Below are positions 54,606 through 64,000 of a stretch of 64,000 nucleotides of DNA, piece by piece; position 1 is the first letter of the stretch, and each line of letters opens with the position of its first letter. The position numbers and the translations under genes are program-made. Origin of the DNA: Codonopsis lanceolata (Eukaryota > Streptophyta > Magnoliopsida > Asterales > Campanulaceae); NCBI GenBank assembly GCA_013146195.2, contig CM028379.1, forward strand, positions 113,826,168 through 113,890,167. Reading direction: 5' to 3'. The notes beneath the pieces were generated by a model. It was not told the DNA's origin, did not search any database, and saw nothing but the letters and a program-made list of their open reading frames with translations.

Positions 54606-55993
54606 GGGGAGTTGATGAAGCTGCCTGAGTTTTGGACCTTGTCTTCACAGTTTGCACTGGAGCAGTTTGTTTCTTTTTCCGCTGACCGCCTTTCTGAACA
54701 GGAACTGAGGAGTCTAAATGAAGCTGATCCAAAAGATGAGAGTCCGTAGCATGATCAGAAGCATTTGTTTCATCTAGAATCTCAATGGTTTCTTCATCAG
54801 AATCATCACAAACCTCGGCATTGTCCGAACTGAGGGTAGTAAACCGATTGGGAGAGAGAATGGACTGATCAGGAGGTTTGTCAACTTGATTAATGGTTTC
54901 TGGAATCTCAGCAGAAACAGGCAATTGAGGATTAGAAGAGCTAGGAATAGGGTTTTGAATACCATTAAGAGCTTGGTCAGGAAGAGTCGAAACTGTATGT
55001 GGATCCTTTGGAAGTTGTTCAACCATGTGACTAGGTTGACAGTTTGGAGCTTGATCGGGAAGAGTCGAAGTTGAAGGGATGTTTGTTGGTTCTTTCGAGG
55101 ATTGGCCAGCCGTAGGGTTAGGGTTTTCAGCAAAAAGGGGAGTTTGAGCATGCGGTTGAGGGGTTTTTTTTGGTGTCCACCGAGTGGCTGGAGGGGGGGC
55201 GGTGGTGGAATATTAGGTTGTTGTTCTCGAGCCACTGGAGGAGGGTTTTTGAGTTTGCAACTGAGTTCGGAGTGGCCTTGACGAAGGCAGTGAGAGCAAT
55301 AAAAAGGAATATTTTCAGCTTCAACAGATTGCCAAAAGCTGGGGTATAGACTCCCACAATCGATCCACACCCTCTTAGGAGGAGGTTTGGTTAAATCGAT
55401 TTCCACGCACACCCTAGCAACACTAGGGCGAGTGAGATTAGAGGTAGGTTGATCAAGCATAAGGGGCTTACCAAACAGCGAAGCAATAGAGAAAAGGACG
55501 GTTTTTTGGAAGAGATGAATGGGAAGGCCAGGAAAAGCGAACCAAACAGGAACGATGGGGCTCTCAACATCAGGGCGAAAGTCAGGAGACCATTTAAAGA
55601 CCCGCATAGGGAATCGACCAAGATACCATTGGTCTTTGATCCAAAGCATTTGGTAATCTTCATCATGAGAAACCTGAATAAGGATATGTTTAGCGTCTAA
55701 GTGACCAATTGTGAATGCTGCCTTTAATCCAAAGGTGTGGAAAAGTTTGCGAATGGAGTCCATAGAAGGCCGACCATGTGAGAATTTCCCAATAAGAGCA
55801 GTTTGGAATGGCTTTGCAAGGGCTGCGATGACTTCAGCCGATAGCTTGAGGGATGGTTCTCCCTTATAGGACGAAGGGGGGGATGGGGAAAGCAATGGGA
55901 TTAGGATTTAATGAAGAGGAAGAGAGGGCTGCTGCAAAAGATTTACCGGATCGTTCAGGAGGAATTTGGGGTCGGTGGAGGCGGCTCCACCAT
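54595..55993 (-). pseudogene. LINE copy 2 ORF1 (DUF4283 and zinc knuckle), broken
   Basis: The likely start is the ATG at 55993, giving MVEPPPPTPN before a frame change. The main frame (about 55895-55200) has the DUF4283 RNA-binding-like domain: LIGKFSHGRPSMDSIRKLF, ILIQVSHDEDYQMLW and GRFPMRVFKWSPDF. A CCHC knuckle, CSHCLRQGHSELSC, follows at about 55255-55296, then a Pro-rich stretch where a second frameshift occurs. The tail (55026-54595) is acidic and then Lys/Arg-rich, ending STPHGC. The ORF1 protein of plant L1 elements binds element RNA. The last 11 bases overlap the ORF2 start. Confidence 0.85.
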
Positions 55994-56055
55994 GATGCCG
56001 GCGAAAGGAAAATGGTTGGAACCCTAGGCGAGAAGGATTAGCTTATTAACATGAT

Positions 56056-57119
56056 GCATGTGCATTCTTTATTCTATCATGCATGCAGTAATACAAAATG
56101 CATTACATATCTTTAAGATGCAAAATGCATTTTTATGATGCCTAGGACGCAAAAACTTTTATTTAGATGCAAAACAACACATAATTTTTTTTTTGTTTTT
56201 GTTTTTGTTTGTTTTTGTTTGTTTTAAACATGTACAAATATTTACAATGCAATATAATTTTATATGATGCAAAATAAAAAAAACATGCAGATTCAAGACG
56301 CACGCACAAAGCAAAGATATACCGATATCTAATAGGTATTGGCACGCTGTATCTCCAGGACGGATTTTAAAGGAATATACCTTCGGGCTCGAACATGCTT
56401 TTCTTTCCTTTTTTTTTTTTATGATAGGCGGGGAAAGGAAAAGGCGGTTACCTCCTTCTGTTCTCGGCCATATAATTGTTGCAGGGCTACACTTGGCATA
56501 AGGCTATTCTCATAACCCATGCATTTTCCTTCGCAATCAGATAGGGCAGCAGTGAATGATCAAAAGCCAAGTCATATGGCTGTTTCAGGGCAATGGCAAC
56601 GCAGATGATGAATAGGATGAGGACACTTCTGGTGCTTCTTATTCTGATGAGACTGAGCCTTTTCTGTGCCTTGCAGAAGAAGTACATGAGCCCGGCCGGG
56701 CGGACGCAGCAGGCACTGATGGACTGCTCCGGGGCTTAAGCTGCAAATGAAGGATAGTTTTGGGGGGAAACAAAGGGGGTAGATGCAATAATATATGTAC
56801 AGGAAATTAATGTATAACCTAAATTTCTTTAGCAATTATTCCTAAGTTGCACATTAGGACCTGAAAATTTTATATTTTAGCATTTTATTGTGAGCTTCCT
56901 GTCGTGGTTTTTCTTTTTCTTCTGTCAGTCGAGTCCCCTTGCATGCTGAAGACTGGAGGTAGGATGCCGAGGTTTCGAAGAGTGCTTTCCCTCCCCTTTT
57001 TCTCCTTTTATATATATATTTTTTATTTTGCTCTAACTTTTGCCTAGGCTGCCCTTTCGGGTTTTCAACCTAGCGAGCCCTTATTTCTCCTTTTATTTAT
57101 TTTTTATTTTTTTTATGCT
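56056..57119. other. Non-coding gypsy-derived sequence right of the LINE
   Basis: Continuation of the ATGCA-rich tract (56041-56160), a T/G run of TTTTTGTTTTTGTTTG (about 56189-56222), and two copies of a TTTTGCCTAGGC(T/C)G(C/T)CCTTTCG(G/A)GTTTTCA block at 57038-57068 and 57125-57155. No coding frame is supported. Confidence 0.45.
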
Positions 57120-57915
57120 CTAATTTTTGCCTAGGCCGTCCTTTCGAGTTTTCAGACTAGCGAGCTGGAGAGGGAAGCACTTGTCAGATAGGGTGGTTCG
57201 AGCATAATACCTTTTGAGCTCATTAAGATTGGAGGGCTGAACAAGGTCTTTTCTTTCCTGGCTTGTGAGGAGTACAGCATCTCCTAATCGGATCTCCTTG
57301 ACAATATACGGCACATCGTGGAAGAAAGTGGTAGCAGCCTTTTGATAAGTAGCCCCATCATTTTTTTAGCCCAGATGGCATGACATGATAGCAGTAGGTC
57401 CCCCAAGGGAGTGGTGAATGAGGTCTTTTCTTGGTCCTCTACTGTCATTTTGATTTGATTATAGCTCAGCATGCTGTTGACGAAGGATCTGATTTTGTGA
57501 GCAGCAATGGCGTCTACCATAATATTCATATTGGGTAGAGGGAAATCATCTTTAGGCGACGCCTTGATGAGGTTGCAGAAGTCTACGCAGATCCGGACCT
57601 TCTGTTGGGCTTGGGAACGGTCACTATATTGGACAGCCAGATCGGGTATTTTTCTTTCTTCTTTCCTCTTCTTTTTTTTTACTCTCTTCTTTTTTTTTAC
57701 TCTTTTTTTTATACCCAAATGATGTTGACGTGCGACTGTTTCATGCATTCTTTTTAAACTTGTAGTGACCATTCTGGCTTGATGCGGCGAAACTTTTATC
57801 TGATTGGCTGAGCATCCGGATATATGGGGATCCGGTGTTAAACTATGGCCAGATCTGGCCCCGACACATCTTCATAAGACCAGGTAAACATGTCCACGAA
57901 CTCTTTGAGGAGATC
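57120..57915 (-). pseudogene. pol: Ty3/gypsy element 2: RT fragment joined to integrase C-terminus
   Basis: On the minus strand from 57915 the translation gives FVDMFTWSYEDVSGPD and HRIPIYPDAQPI with stops, the start of gypsy RT. IDSERT-like low-complexity Lys/Arg (about 57650-57715) follows, then VRICVDFCNLIKASPKDDFP, LPNMNIMVDAIAAHKI and SYNQIKM. Near 57313 the RT stops just before the catalytic YVDD block. The frame passes directly into PYIVKEIRLGDAVLL and LNELKRYYA, the C-terminal end of a gypsy integrase. About 2 kb of pol is thus deleted. The Lys/Arg run comes from a CTTTTTTTT repeat insertion (57660-57712). Confidence 0.8.
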
Positions 57916-59175
57916 TGTTGATACTTATTGTAATTAGATTTATATATGCTTATACATTACACTAGTTTTATAATTAGTTTATATATATACATTACACTAG
58001 ATTAGGCGTAGCGTGAATTGCGTGTCGATAGAACTTTGCCAAGTATAACTTTTATAGAAATTCAAGTTCGTGGAGTTATTGGAGAAGACCTCTTTAAAGC
58101 TTCGGAAGACCTACTTCACCGGAAGACATACAACACGGCGGACCTTGTTTACACTCGGTCAATCATGGCGTGTCGATCAAGCAATTACGAATGGATAAAT
58201 TTAAATTTATCCTTATCGGTTGAATTTAAATTGAAACATTCCACGACACCTCGGACCTGGCGGCGACTTTCAGCGGAGGAAGACTTTTCACGGCTGAGCA
58301 GTGGCGAGGGCAGCGTCACCTGCGTGCTGCGACAACTCTGAGATCGACATCCACATTGCACATCTTCCAGAAGATCTCTATACTCATTCCCTGCTCTATA
58401 TCTGTGAAGGAGTAATTCTTGATTGACAGCCCCATGCATTTAATGCATTCAACCTAATAAATTTGTTAGGTATTCGTCTTCTCAACGGGATCTCGAAATG
58501 CTCATGCTATAAATCGCCATTAAAAGGCGAAGAAAAAATACACTTGACGAATTGCTGCGAAAATTCACAACAACTCAAAGTCTTAAATACTCGGTGCATT
58601 CAAGAGATCCTAAAGCAGATCAAGAAGTTCTCGTCGACAACAAGAAGCTGTCCTTCAACATTTACTTTTGTACTTCTTGTTGTTTTCATTCAACTATTCT
58701 TACGCACGAATTAAATATCCACTTACAGAGATATTTAATTCCTTAACTTAAACACAAGTCAATATTTTGTACCACGATCCATTGGGAATATTCTTTGTAA
58801 TAGATCTAGTGGAAAACATAGTACACTTATTTAAATCAAAGGTTGGCCCTGCTTGGTGGTGGGCGTAGCACTCTTTATAGTGTGAACCATCCCAAAATAC
58901 TTGTGTTAATTCCTTTTAAATACGTCTCTTACTGAGCTTATTTGCTTATTACTTTATTTATCGTTATCCTTCTGACAAATCTTAAGTAACTGTTAACTTA
59001 AGTCTCTGGTAGTCCTTATCGCACTGAACTGACCGGCTTATTTGATAGACTTAGCTACTTCAATCTTTTCAATGGGTGTAAGTACTTTTTCAAAGAACTA
59101 TCTTAAAAAGTTTTTAAGTGTATAATAAGCTATTCAACCCCCCTTCTAGCTTATTATTGTGCCGTTGGGACCACA
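57916..59175 (+). repeat. Probable 5' LTR of a second copia element
   Basis: It begins TGTTGATACTTATTG exactly where the gypsy RT homology stops, and ends GTTGGGACCACA before a primer-binding site. The inferred length is 1260 bp. A C-rich TTCAACCCCCCTTCTAGC (59134-59151) near the end is typical of large copia LTRs. No partner LTR is in the window, so the limits rest on the ends and the adjacent sites. Confidence 0.6.
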
Positions 59176-59177
59176 AT

Positions 59178-59189
59178 TGGTATCGAGCC
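59178..59189 (+). promoter_or_regulatory. Primer-binding site of copia element 2
   Basis: TGGTATCGAGCC, two bases after the LTR end. It is TGGTATCAGAGCC with one base lost, the initiator tRNA-Met type site. Confidence 0.75.
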
Positions 59190-59243
59190 TTACTCTTTGA
59201 AAACTAGTTTTTTAGAGATTAAACTCTTGAGAGATTCGATCCA

Positions 59244-60400
59244 ATGGCACAAACACACACTACATCTTGCCTACATCTAATGTGAACCACGTCCCAATAT
59301 TGGGCCGAAGGCCATTTCGATGTATGGAAGGATAAGGTAATGCGTTATATGAACTCAATTGACAACAGTTATGGAAGTGTGTTATTGCGAGGACAACATG
59401 TACCAATGAAGGGGCAACCTTCTAGCCTCATCGTGGGGAATCCTCGGAAGTTCCCAAAGAAGAATCGGAGAATGGACGGAGGGCGATGACGGTAGAGCTT
59501 GATAGTAAAGCAATCAATATCATTACTAGCTCTCTAGACACAAGCACATACCAACAGTGATCAGATGTACTCTTGCAAAAGAGATGTGGGAAGCTCTTGT
59601 GGAATACTTGGAAGGAGACCAAGACCTGAGATAGCGAGAAAATACACATACATCCGGCCGGTTTGACTTCTTCAAAGGATCCAAAAGGAAACATTGAGAC
59701 AAGTATCGATAAACGCCGGTGAGGTAATTAATAGCCACTTTTCTCTTGGTAAAACCTATGACAAAAAGGAAATAAACATGAGGTTTCTAGGCTCTCTAGG
59801 TAGCTAACATGGCATGTTAAGACCAACGCTATGAAAGAATCCAAAAACTTAAGCGAGATGACTCTCCGTCGTCTCACGCAGTTGAAGGTTTATGGTGGAG
59901 GTAAATCAAGCTCTAGGCAGGTTGAGCGTGTCGCCCCGGCCATGGTCAGAAGAAACCCTGGTGAAAACAAACCTTCCACTTCCTCAGGTGAAAACGATTT
60001 TCTCTGAGATGAACAATTTGCTATGTTTGTAAAACATTTTCAAAAATTTGCAAAATATGGAAGGAGAAGAACACACACCAACAACCTTTAGGAAAAACGG
60101 TGAAAGCTCATCAAAGAAAGAGCTTGTGTGTTACAAGCTGTAGAAAACAGGTTATTTTGCCTCCAAATGTCAAAGCCAAAATTTGAAACATCGAAAACCT
60201 ACTTATAAAAAAATTCAAAAGCGAAAAGGTATGTTAGTAGACATAGAAGACAAACAGTTGCTACATGGTTTGGGAGGCCGATTCGAGAAGAGGAAGAGGA
60301 TGATTGTGAGCAAACTAACATATGCAATATCTCATGATTCGGGTCTTCCTATGACTCTGAAATGAAGTCGAAATCTTACATCCTTGGATAAAGTGAGATC
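59244..60400 (+). pseudogene. gag: copia element 2 gag, heavily degraded
   Basis: The ATG at 59244 gives MAQTHTTSC. Soon after come YWAEGHFDVWKDKVMRYMNS and GSVLLRGQHVP, which follow the pattern of UBN2-type gag proteins (YW..KM..YI.S.D). Later pieces are MWEALVEYLEGDQD-like (59588-59630, broken), MTLRRLTQLKVYGGGKSS and RRNPGENKPSTSS. Frame changes occur every few tens of bases. The lineage is probably the Sirevirus-like group, but this is tentative. Confidence 0.6.
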
Positions 60401-61500
60401 AACTTGATGACGACTTCGGTAAGGAAGAACTTCTCAAGGATAATCAAGATATGCTTGAAGAGTTCAACTCCTTTAGAGTAGCCTATGTAAAACTTGCCAG
60501 GCGTGAAACTTTCTTCTTTGAGAAATCTCGATGGAAGGCGAGATTCAAACTCTCAATAGTTGTCAACAAGAAAGTATCAAACTCAAAGGAAAACAAATTC
60601 CTTTGTGACAAAATTGAATGTCTAGCGAGCACATCAAGGACTTGACCTAGAGAAAATTTCCTTGCAAAAGACAATTGACTCTTGGAGCAGCTCCAAGGAT
60701 ACCTTTGAAGAAATCCTTTCAAGCCAAAAATCATGTAAAGATAAATCGGCATTGGATACTTGAGATGAGCCCGATATGACATTTCCCTCGATCAGGAGAA
60801 AGGTGAATCCTCAGAGGCGCTAATATTATCTCTTTCTCTAAGCAGGGCGTTCGGAAACAAGGAAACAAGGCCTTGGTTATTCAAGTGTTCACTTATGTCT
60901 ACTAAAGCTAGAAAGGAAAAGCCAAGATGCTTTTGAATGAGAAACTTTGAGAAAGTAATGGTAGAGAAACTAAAGTCTGTAGGCAACAACTACGCTAAAA
61001 TAAAAGCTTTGGCGGTAGACCTACTAAATCTCTACCGGTGACTATCAAGTTTGTCTATGAAACATGCAAAGCACTGTACCATTGAAAGTAAACTTAAGGT
61101 GTTCTACCGAATCCTCTAAAAGGTAATCAGATAGACAAGCGAGTATGAAGTTGGTGGTAACCTACAGAAGATTCAAAAGAAACCAATTAAGTCTACCAAG
61201 CAAAATTCCAAGATTGAATGTTAGGAAAAGGATAATCATAATCACTCTTGACTAAAACCAGCAGCAGTTCTCTGGAATTTCCATTTATGTCATCTTGCAT
61301 TGCCTAGGCCATCGGCCCAGAATGCTGCTAAGAGTTCACTCCAGATCTGAGAGACCTAGTTCTCTCAAGGTTAGGCATGTATGGGTTCCAAAGGTTGCTA
61401 ATCCTTAGGACCCGAAAATAAAGGGACCTTGTTACTTTAAATATTTTCGGGGAATGTTTCATGGCTATAGATTGAGAAAATAAAAGACATACAGTACGGG
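60401..61500 (+). mobile_element. Degraded gag-protease spacer of copia element 2
   Basis: The sequence is rich in Lys and Glu codons in all frames and reads like the coiled-coil C-terminal part of a long Sirevirus-type gag, but with frequent indels. Near 61508-61535, GGCTGCTCCAAGACACATGA resembles the coding sequence for the GCSRHMTG protease motif with one inserted base. No frame is continuous. Confidence 0.4.
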
Positions 61501-61799
61501 CGTTGGGCTGCTCCAAGACACATGATAGGAAACGAAGTCTACTTACAGATATATATTTGAAGCAAAGGACCCCTTGTTATTTTCGGAGACAATGCAAGAG
61601 GAAAAACAATTGGATATGGCTCAATCACTAGAGGAGATCTCTCCGTCAACAAAGTCTTTCTCTAGTGAGTGGCTTAAAGCACAATCTTCGAGCATATCCC
61701 AATGCGATAAAGGATTAATGCCATTCAACTCCAACGGTGCCTCATCAAAGATCGTGAATCTGCTGCAATCTTGGTAGGCAATAGACAAGGAAGCATCTA

Positions 61800-62458
61800 T
61801 GTCGTGGACTTAAATCTTCTAGGAGATTCTCGAGCCTTTGCCTAGTTGCTAACAATGTTCGTGATAACTTGTTGGCTATGCACAAGCGTCTCGATCACCT
61901 CAACTTCAAGCACCTCTCCAAGCTCTCCAAAAATGGGCTTGGCAAAGGTCTACCTCACGGTGTCTGCCGATCATGCGAAGTTGTAAAAGCTTGCCAACTA
62001 GGAAAACTTTCAAGTCTTCTTTCAAAGGAAATTTCATCTTGTCAACAAGCAGACCTCTTGGCTTACATATGGATCTCTTTGGACCAATCACTCTGATCGG
62101 TATTTACGGAACAAGTATACACTTGTAGTAGTTGATGACTACTAGGTTCACAGGATTGAAACAATGACTTCAAAGATGAGACATATGATCTAGTCACCGC
62201 CTTTTCGGAAGACTTCAAACTCAGCTTGAAGACATTAGTGATATAAGATCGAACAATAGCCTTGAATTCAAGAACTTGGTATAGAAAGATCTTGTGATGA
62301 CCACGGGATCGAGCCACAACTTCTATCTTTCTTAGGAACTCCTCAACAAAATGGTGTAGGCTGAGCGGAAGAGCGAGAACGATTGAAACAACCAAGAACA
62401 ATGTTAGCGAAAGCAAAAGATTCCAAAGTATACGGGCGGAAGCGTCACTACTGCATGT
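61800..62458 (+). pseudogene. copia element 2 integrase, degraded, cut by the gap
   Basis: LAMHKRLDHLNFKHLSKLSK (61863-61930) is the pre-integrase HH region. CEVVKACQLGKLSS corresponds to the CC pair. DLFGPITL-like sequence (62068-62094) marks the first catalytic Asp in another frame, and CDDHGIE (62293-62313) follows. Near 62340 TPQQNGV precedes the catalytic Glu region. Each motif is in a different frame from its neighbours. The 100-N gap then removes the rest of pol. Confidence 0.7.
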
Positions 62459-62558
62459 NNNNNNNNNNNNNNNNNNNNNNNNNNNNNNNNNNNNNNNNNN
62501 NNNNNNNNNNNNNNNNNNNNNNNNNNNNNNNNNNNNNNNNNNNNNNNNNNNNNNNNNN
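62459..62558. other. Assembly gap, 100 N
   Basis: Exactly 100 N, the usual placeholder for a gap of unknown length. The left side is copia integrase; the right side shows no copia homology, so the rest of that element is probably missing. Confidence 0.99.
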
Positions 62559-64000
62559 TGTTGCATGCTTTGTTGTTAATTGAGTGTTTATCTTAACATG
62601 ATAGCACCTAAATAAGTCTCATTGGAGTCTTAGTACCTTGCATATAAGATTTACAATGTTCATCTTAGTTATTGTATGCTTTGGTTGAAAGTTTAGAAGC
62701 ATTATGTTTCGTTTGAGCCTTTAGGGTTTCTCATGGATTGCCTTTCGTTGCTTGTATTGTTTGTGCTTTAAACTTTGTAGGAGAAGTTCATTTAAGTTCT
62801 AAACCAAGTGTACTACTAGTATTTCATACTTGCATAATCAATGTTCATAGATTTGTTGCATTTGGAAATAAGATGACCAACATATCACTTCACAGATTCA
62901 GTCCTGTTTTTGGGCGAACTTCGGGAAAATTCTGGTACCAATCTACTAAAAGAGAATTTTCTAAAACTTTAGTATGTTTTGTACTCTACATATGTTAGGA
63001 TACTCCTGTAAAATATGGTATTTTTCCAAGGTGTATAAGTACCTCATTTGAGTCTTGACTTATTTACAGCCAGAATTATGTTTTCAGGAAATCAGCTTGT
63101 ACTTGAAGTTGTAGTAGCCATATTTTGGTGAATATAAGTCCAAATTGAGTAATTTAAAAGGCTAAACTATAGTTTAAAGAGTCTAGTTTCACAAAATCAA
63201 TAATCACCTCATTTGGAGGTGTGAGCTATTATGGTCGATTTTACAAGATCTACTGTCCGTAACAACAATCTGGAAATTGGGCAGTTTTCAGCCTTGGTCA
63301 TTTCTTGGGTGGTTTTGGCTATTGACCACCAACCCTTGGCCCTTGGACGTCTTGTGGGTGTCAAGCCACCTTTGTTGACTTACTTTCAACCCTTGTGAAC
63401 CCTTTGATCATTCCTTATCAATGGTCACCCTTCCTTGGCCAATTAGAAGCAAGATAATCACCATCACTTGGATTGGGGGTTTGAGGGGAAGTATATAAAC
63501 TTAAATTCAGCCTTTCAGCCATTTTTGATCAAGAACAAACCAGAGATTCAGAGGCTCCTTCACCATTTTCGTCCATGGAGGTCACTCCAACTTGAGAGAC
63601 CATTTTCCGGAGATCCGGTGGTCCGATCGACGAACCGAGACCCAAATCGAAGCCTCGATATTCTACAACAATCCTTGATCTAATCAACCTTCCTCCATTA
63701 ATCTTAGGACTAAGATACGTTGAGAAATCCCTGAAATTTTCATGTTCAATAAAATGACATGACCCCTTCATTATAGTTGCTCTATTGATGATTATGAACA
63801 TCTTTTGTGAAGACAAATCCTCCAATTCAACCTTTGAAACATGTGTAGGATTTTATGAATTCTCTATGAAGTTGTGATTTTGACATTTTATAAAGCATGA
63901 ATGTTGTTTATAATGAGCTTAGGAATAACTCTTGTGAAGGAATATGTTTCAATTCAAGGTTTAACAAAATCTCCGATTCTAGGGTTCGAAACTCGGGATT
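62559..64000. other. No recognised gene; possible LTR-like promoter region
   Basis: No domain is recognised in any frame. A TATA-like GTATATAAAC at 63491-63500 is followed after about 40 bases by a less AT-rich leader containing CGATCGACGAACCGAGACCC (63624-63643). This pattern is often seen at the transcription start of plant LTR retrotransposons, but no partner repeat or terminal TG/CA can be shown here. Confidence 0.35.

Larger units (their letters stand above)
50372..56040 (-). mobile_element. Near-full-length L1-type LINE
   Basis: A 5.67-kb element on the minus strand with 5' leader, ORF1, ORF2 and a short poly(A) of about 11 bases (T-run 50371-50381). Direct repeats GCTTATTAACATGAT at 50357-50371 and 56041-56055 are perfect over 14-15 bases. 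It belongs to the same family as the truncated copy at 43026-45458. ORF1 is broken by at least two frameshifts. ORF2 has two frameshifts in the endonuclease half and only three nonsense codons from RT to RNase H. All core catalytic motifs survive. Confidence 0.95.

Noticed and set aside
57507..57722. Plus-strand frame ending in a Phe-rich tail
   Set aside because: Opposite strand of the gypsy RT fragment and its CTTTTTTTT insertion.

Overview
This is plant nuclear DNA, almost certainly from a eudicot. It is AT-rich and intron-bearing, and most of it is transposable elements: Stowaway, Tourist, hAT and PIF/Harbinger DNA transposons, a tRNA-derived SINE, Ty1/copia and Ty3/gypsy LTR retrotransposons, and plant L1 LINEs. 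The species cannot be named from the window. No organelle, bacterial or free viral genome is seen, and there is no CRISPR array or rRNA gene.

Only one intact host gene is supported: a two-exon mitochondrial calcium uniporter (MCU) gene at 11874-13677 on the plus strand, encoding 340 residues. The 1-11.6 kb region upstream is a field of small elements: a SINE, two Tourist MITEs, four clear Stowaway MITEs, and a hAT element that carries three further nested layers and sits inside a 408-bp tandem duplication. Directly upstream of the MCU promoter (about 10.0-11.6 kb) lies an element with roughly 300-bp terminal inverted repeats. It encloses a broken fragment of a type I (AGL61/62-like) MADS-box gene, so it looks like a Pack-MULE-type gene capture.

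Downstream, 14069-19164 is a complete but dead Ty1/copia element. 19333-21586 is a composite hAT element containing a four-copy, 155-bp G-rich tandem array. 25060-27681 is a PIF/Harbinger element with a decayed transposase. 28.6-31.0 kb holds a foldback element and a second long-inverted-repeat element. 31268-45750 is a Tat-lineage Ty3/gypsy element. It has lost its reverse transcriptase palm, carries a hAT insertion in its integrase and a LINE insertion in its 3' LTR, and encodes on the opposite strand an extra multi-exon reading frame with recognisable introns.

46.5-57.9 kb is a second Ty3/gypsy element on the minus strand, also lacking the RT palm, and split by a near-complete L1 LINE (50372-56040). 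From 57916 a second copia-type element runs into a 100-base assembly gap (62459-62558). The final 1.4 kb has no recognised gene.

The window therefore shows one conserved ion-channel gene beside a strongly nested transposon block. Target-site duplications let many of the insertions be ordered: LTR element first, then hAT or LINE. Many premature stops in the LTR elements are CGA, CAG or CAA codons turned into stops, as expected from cytosine methylation and deamination.
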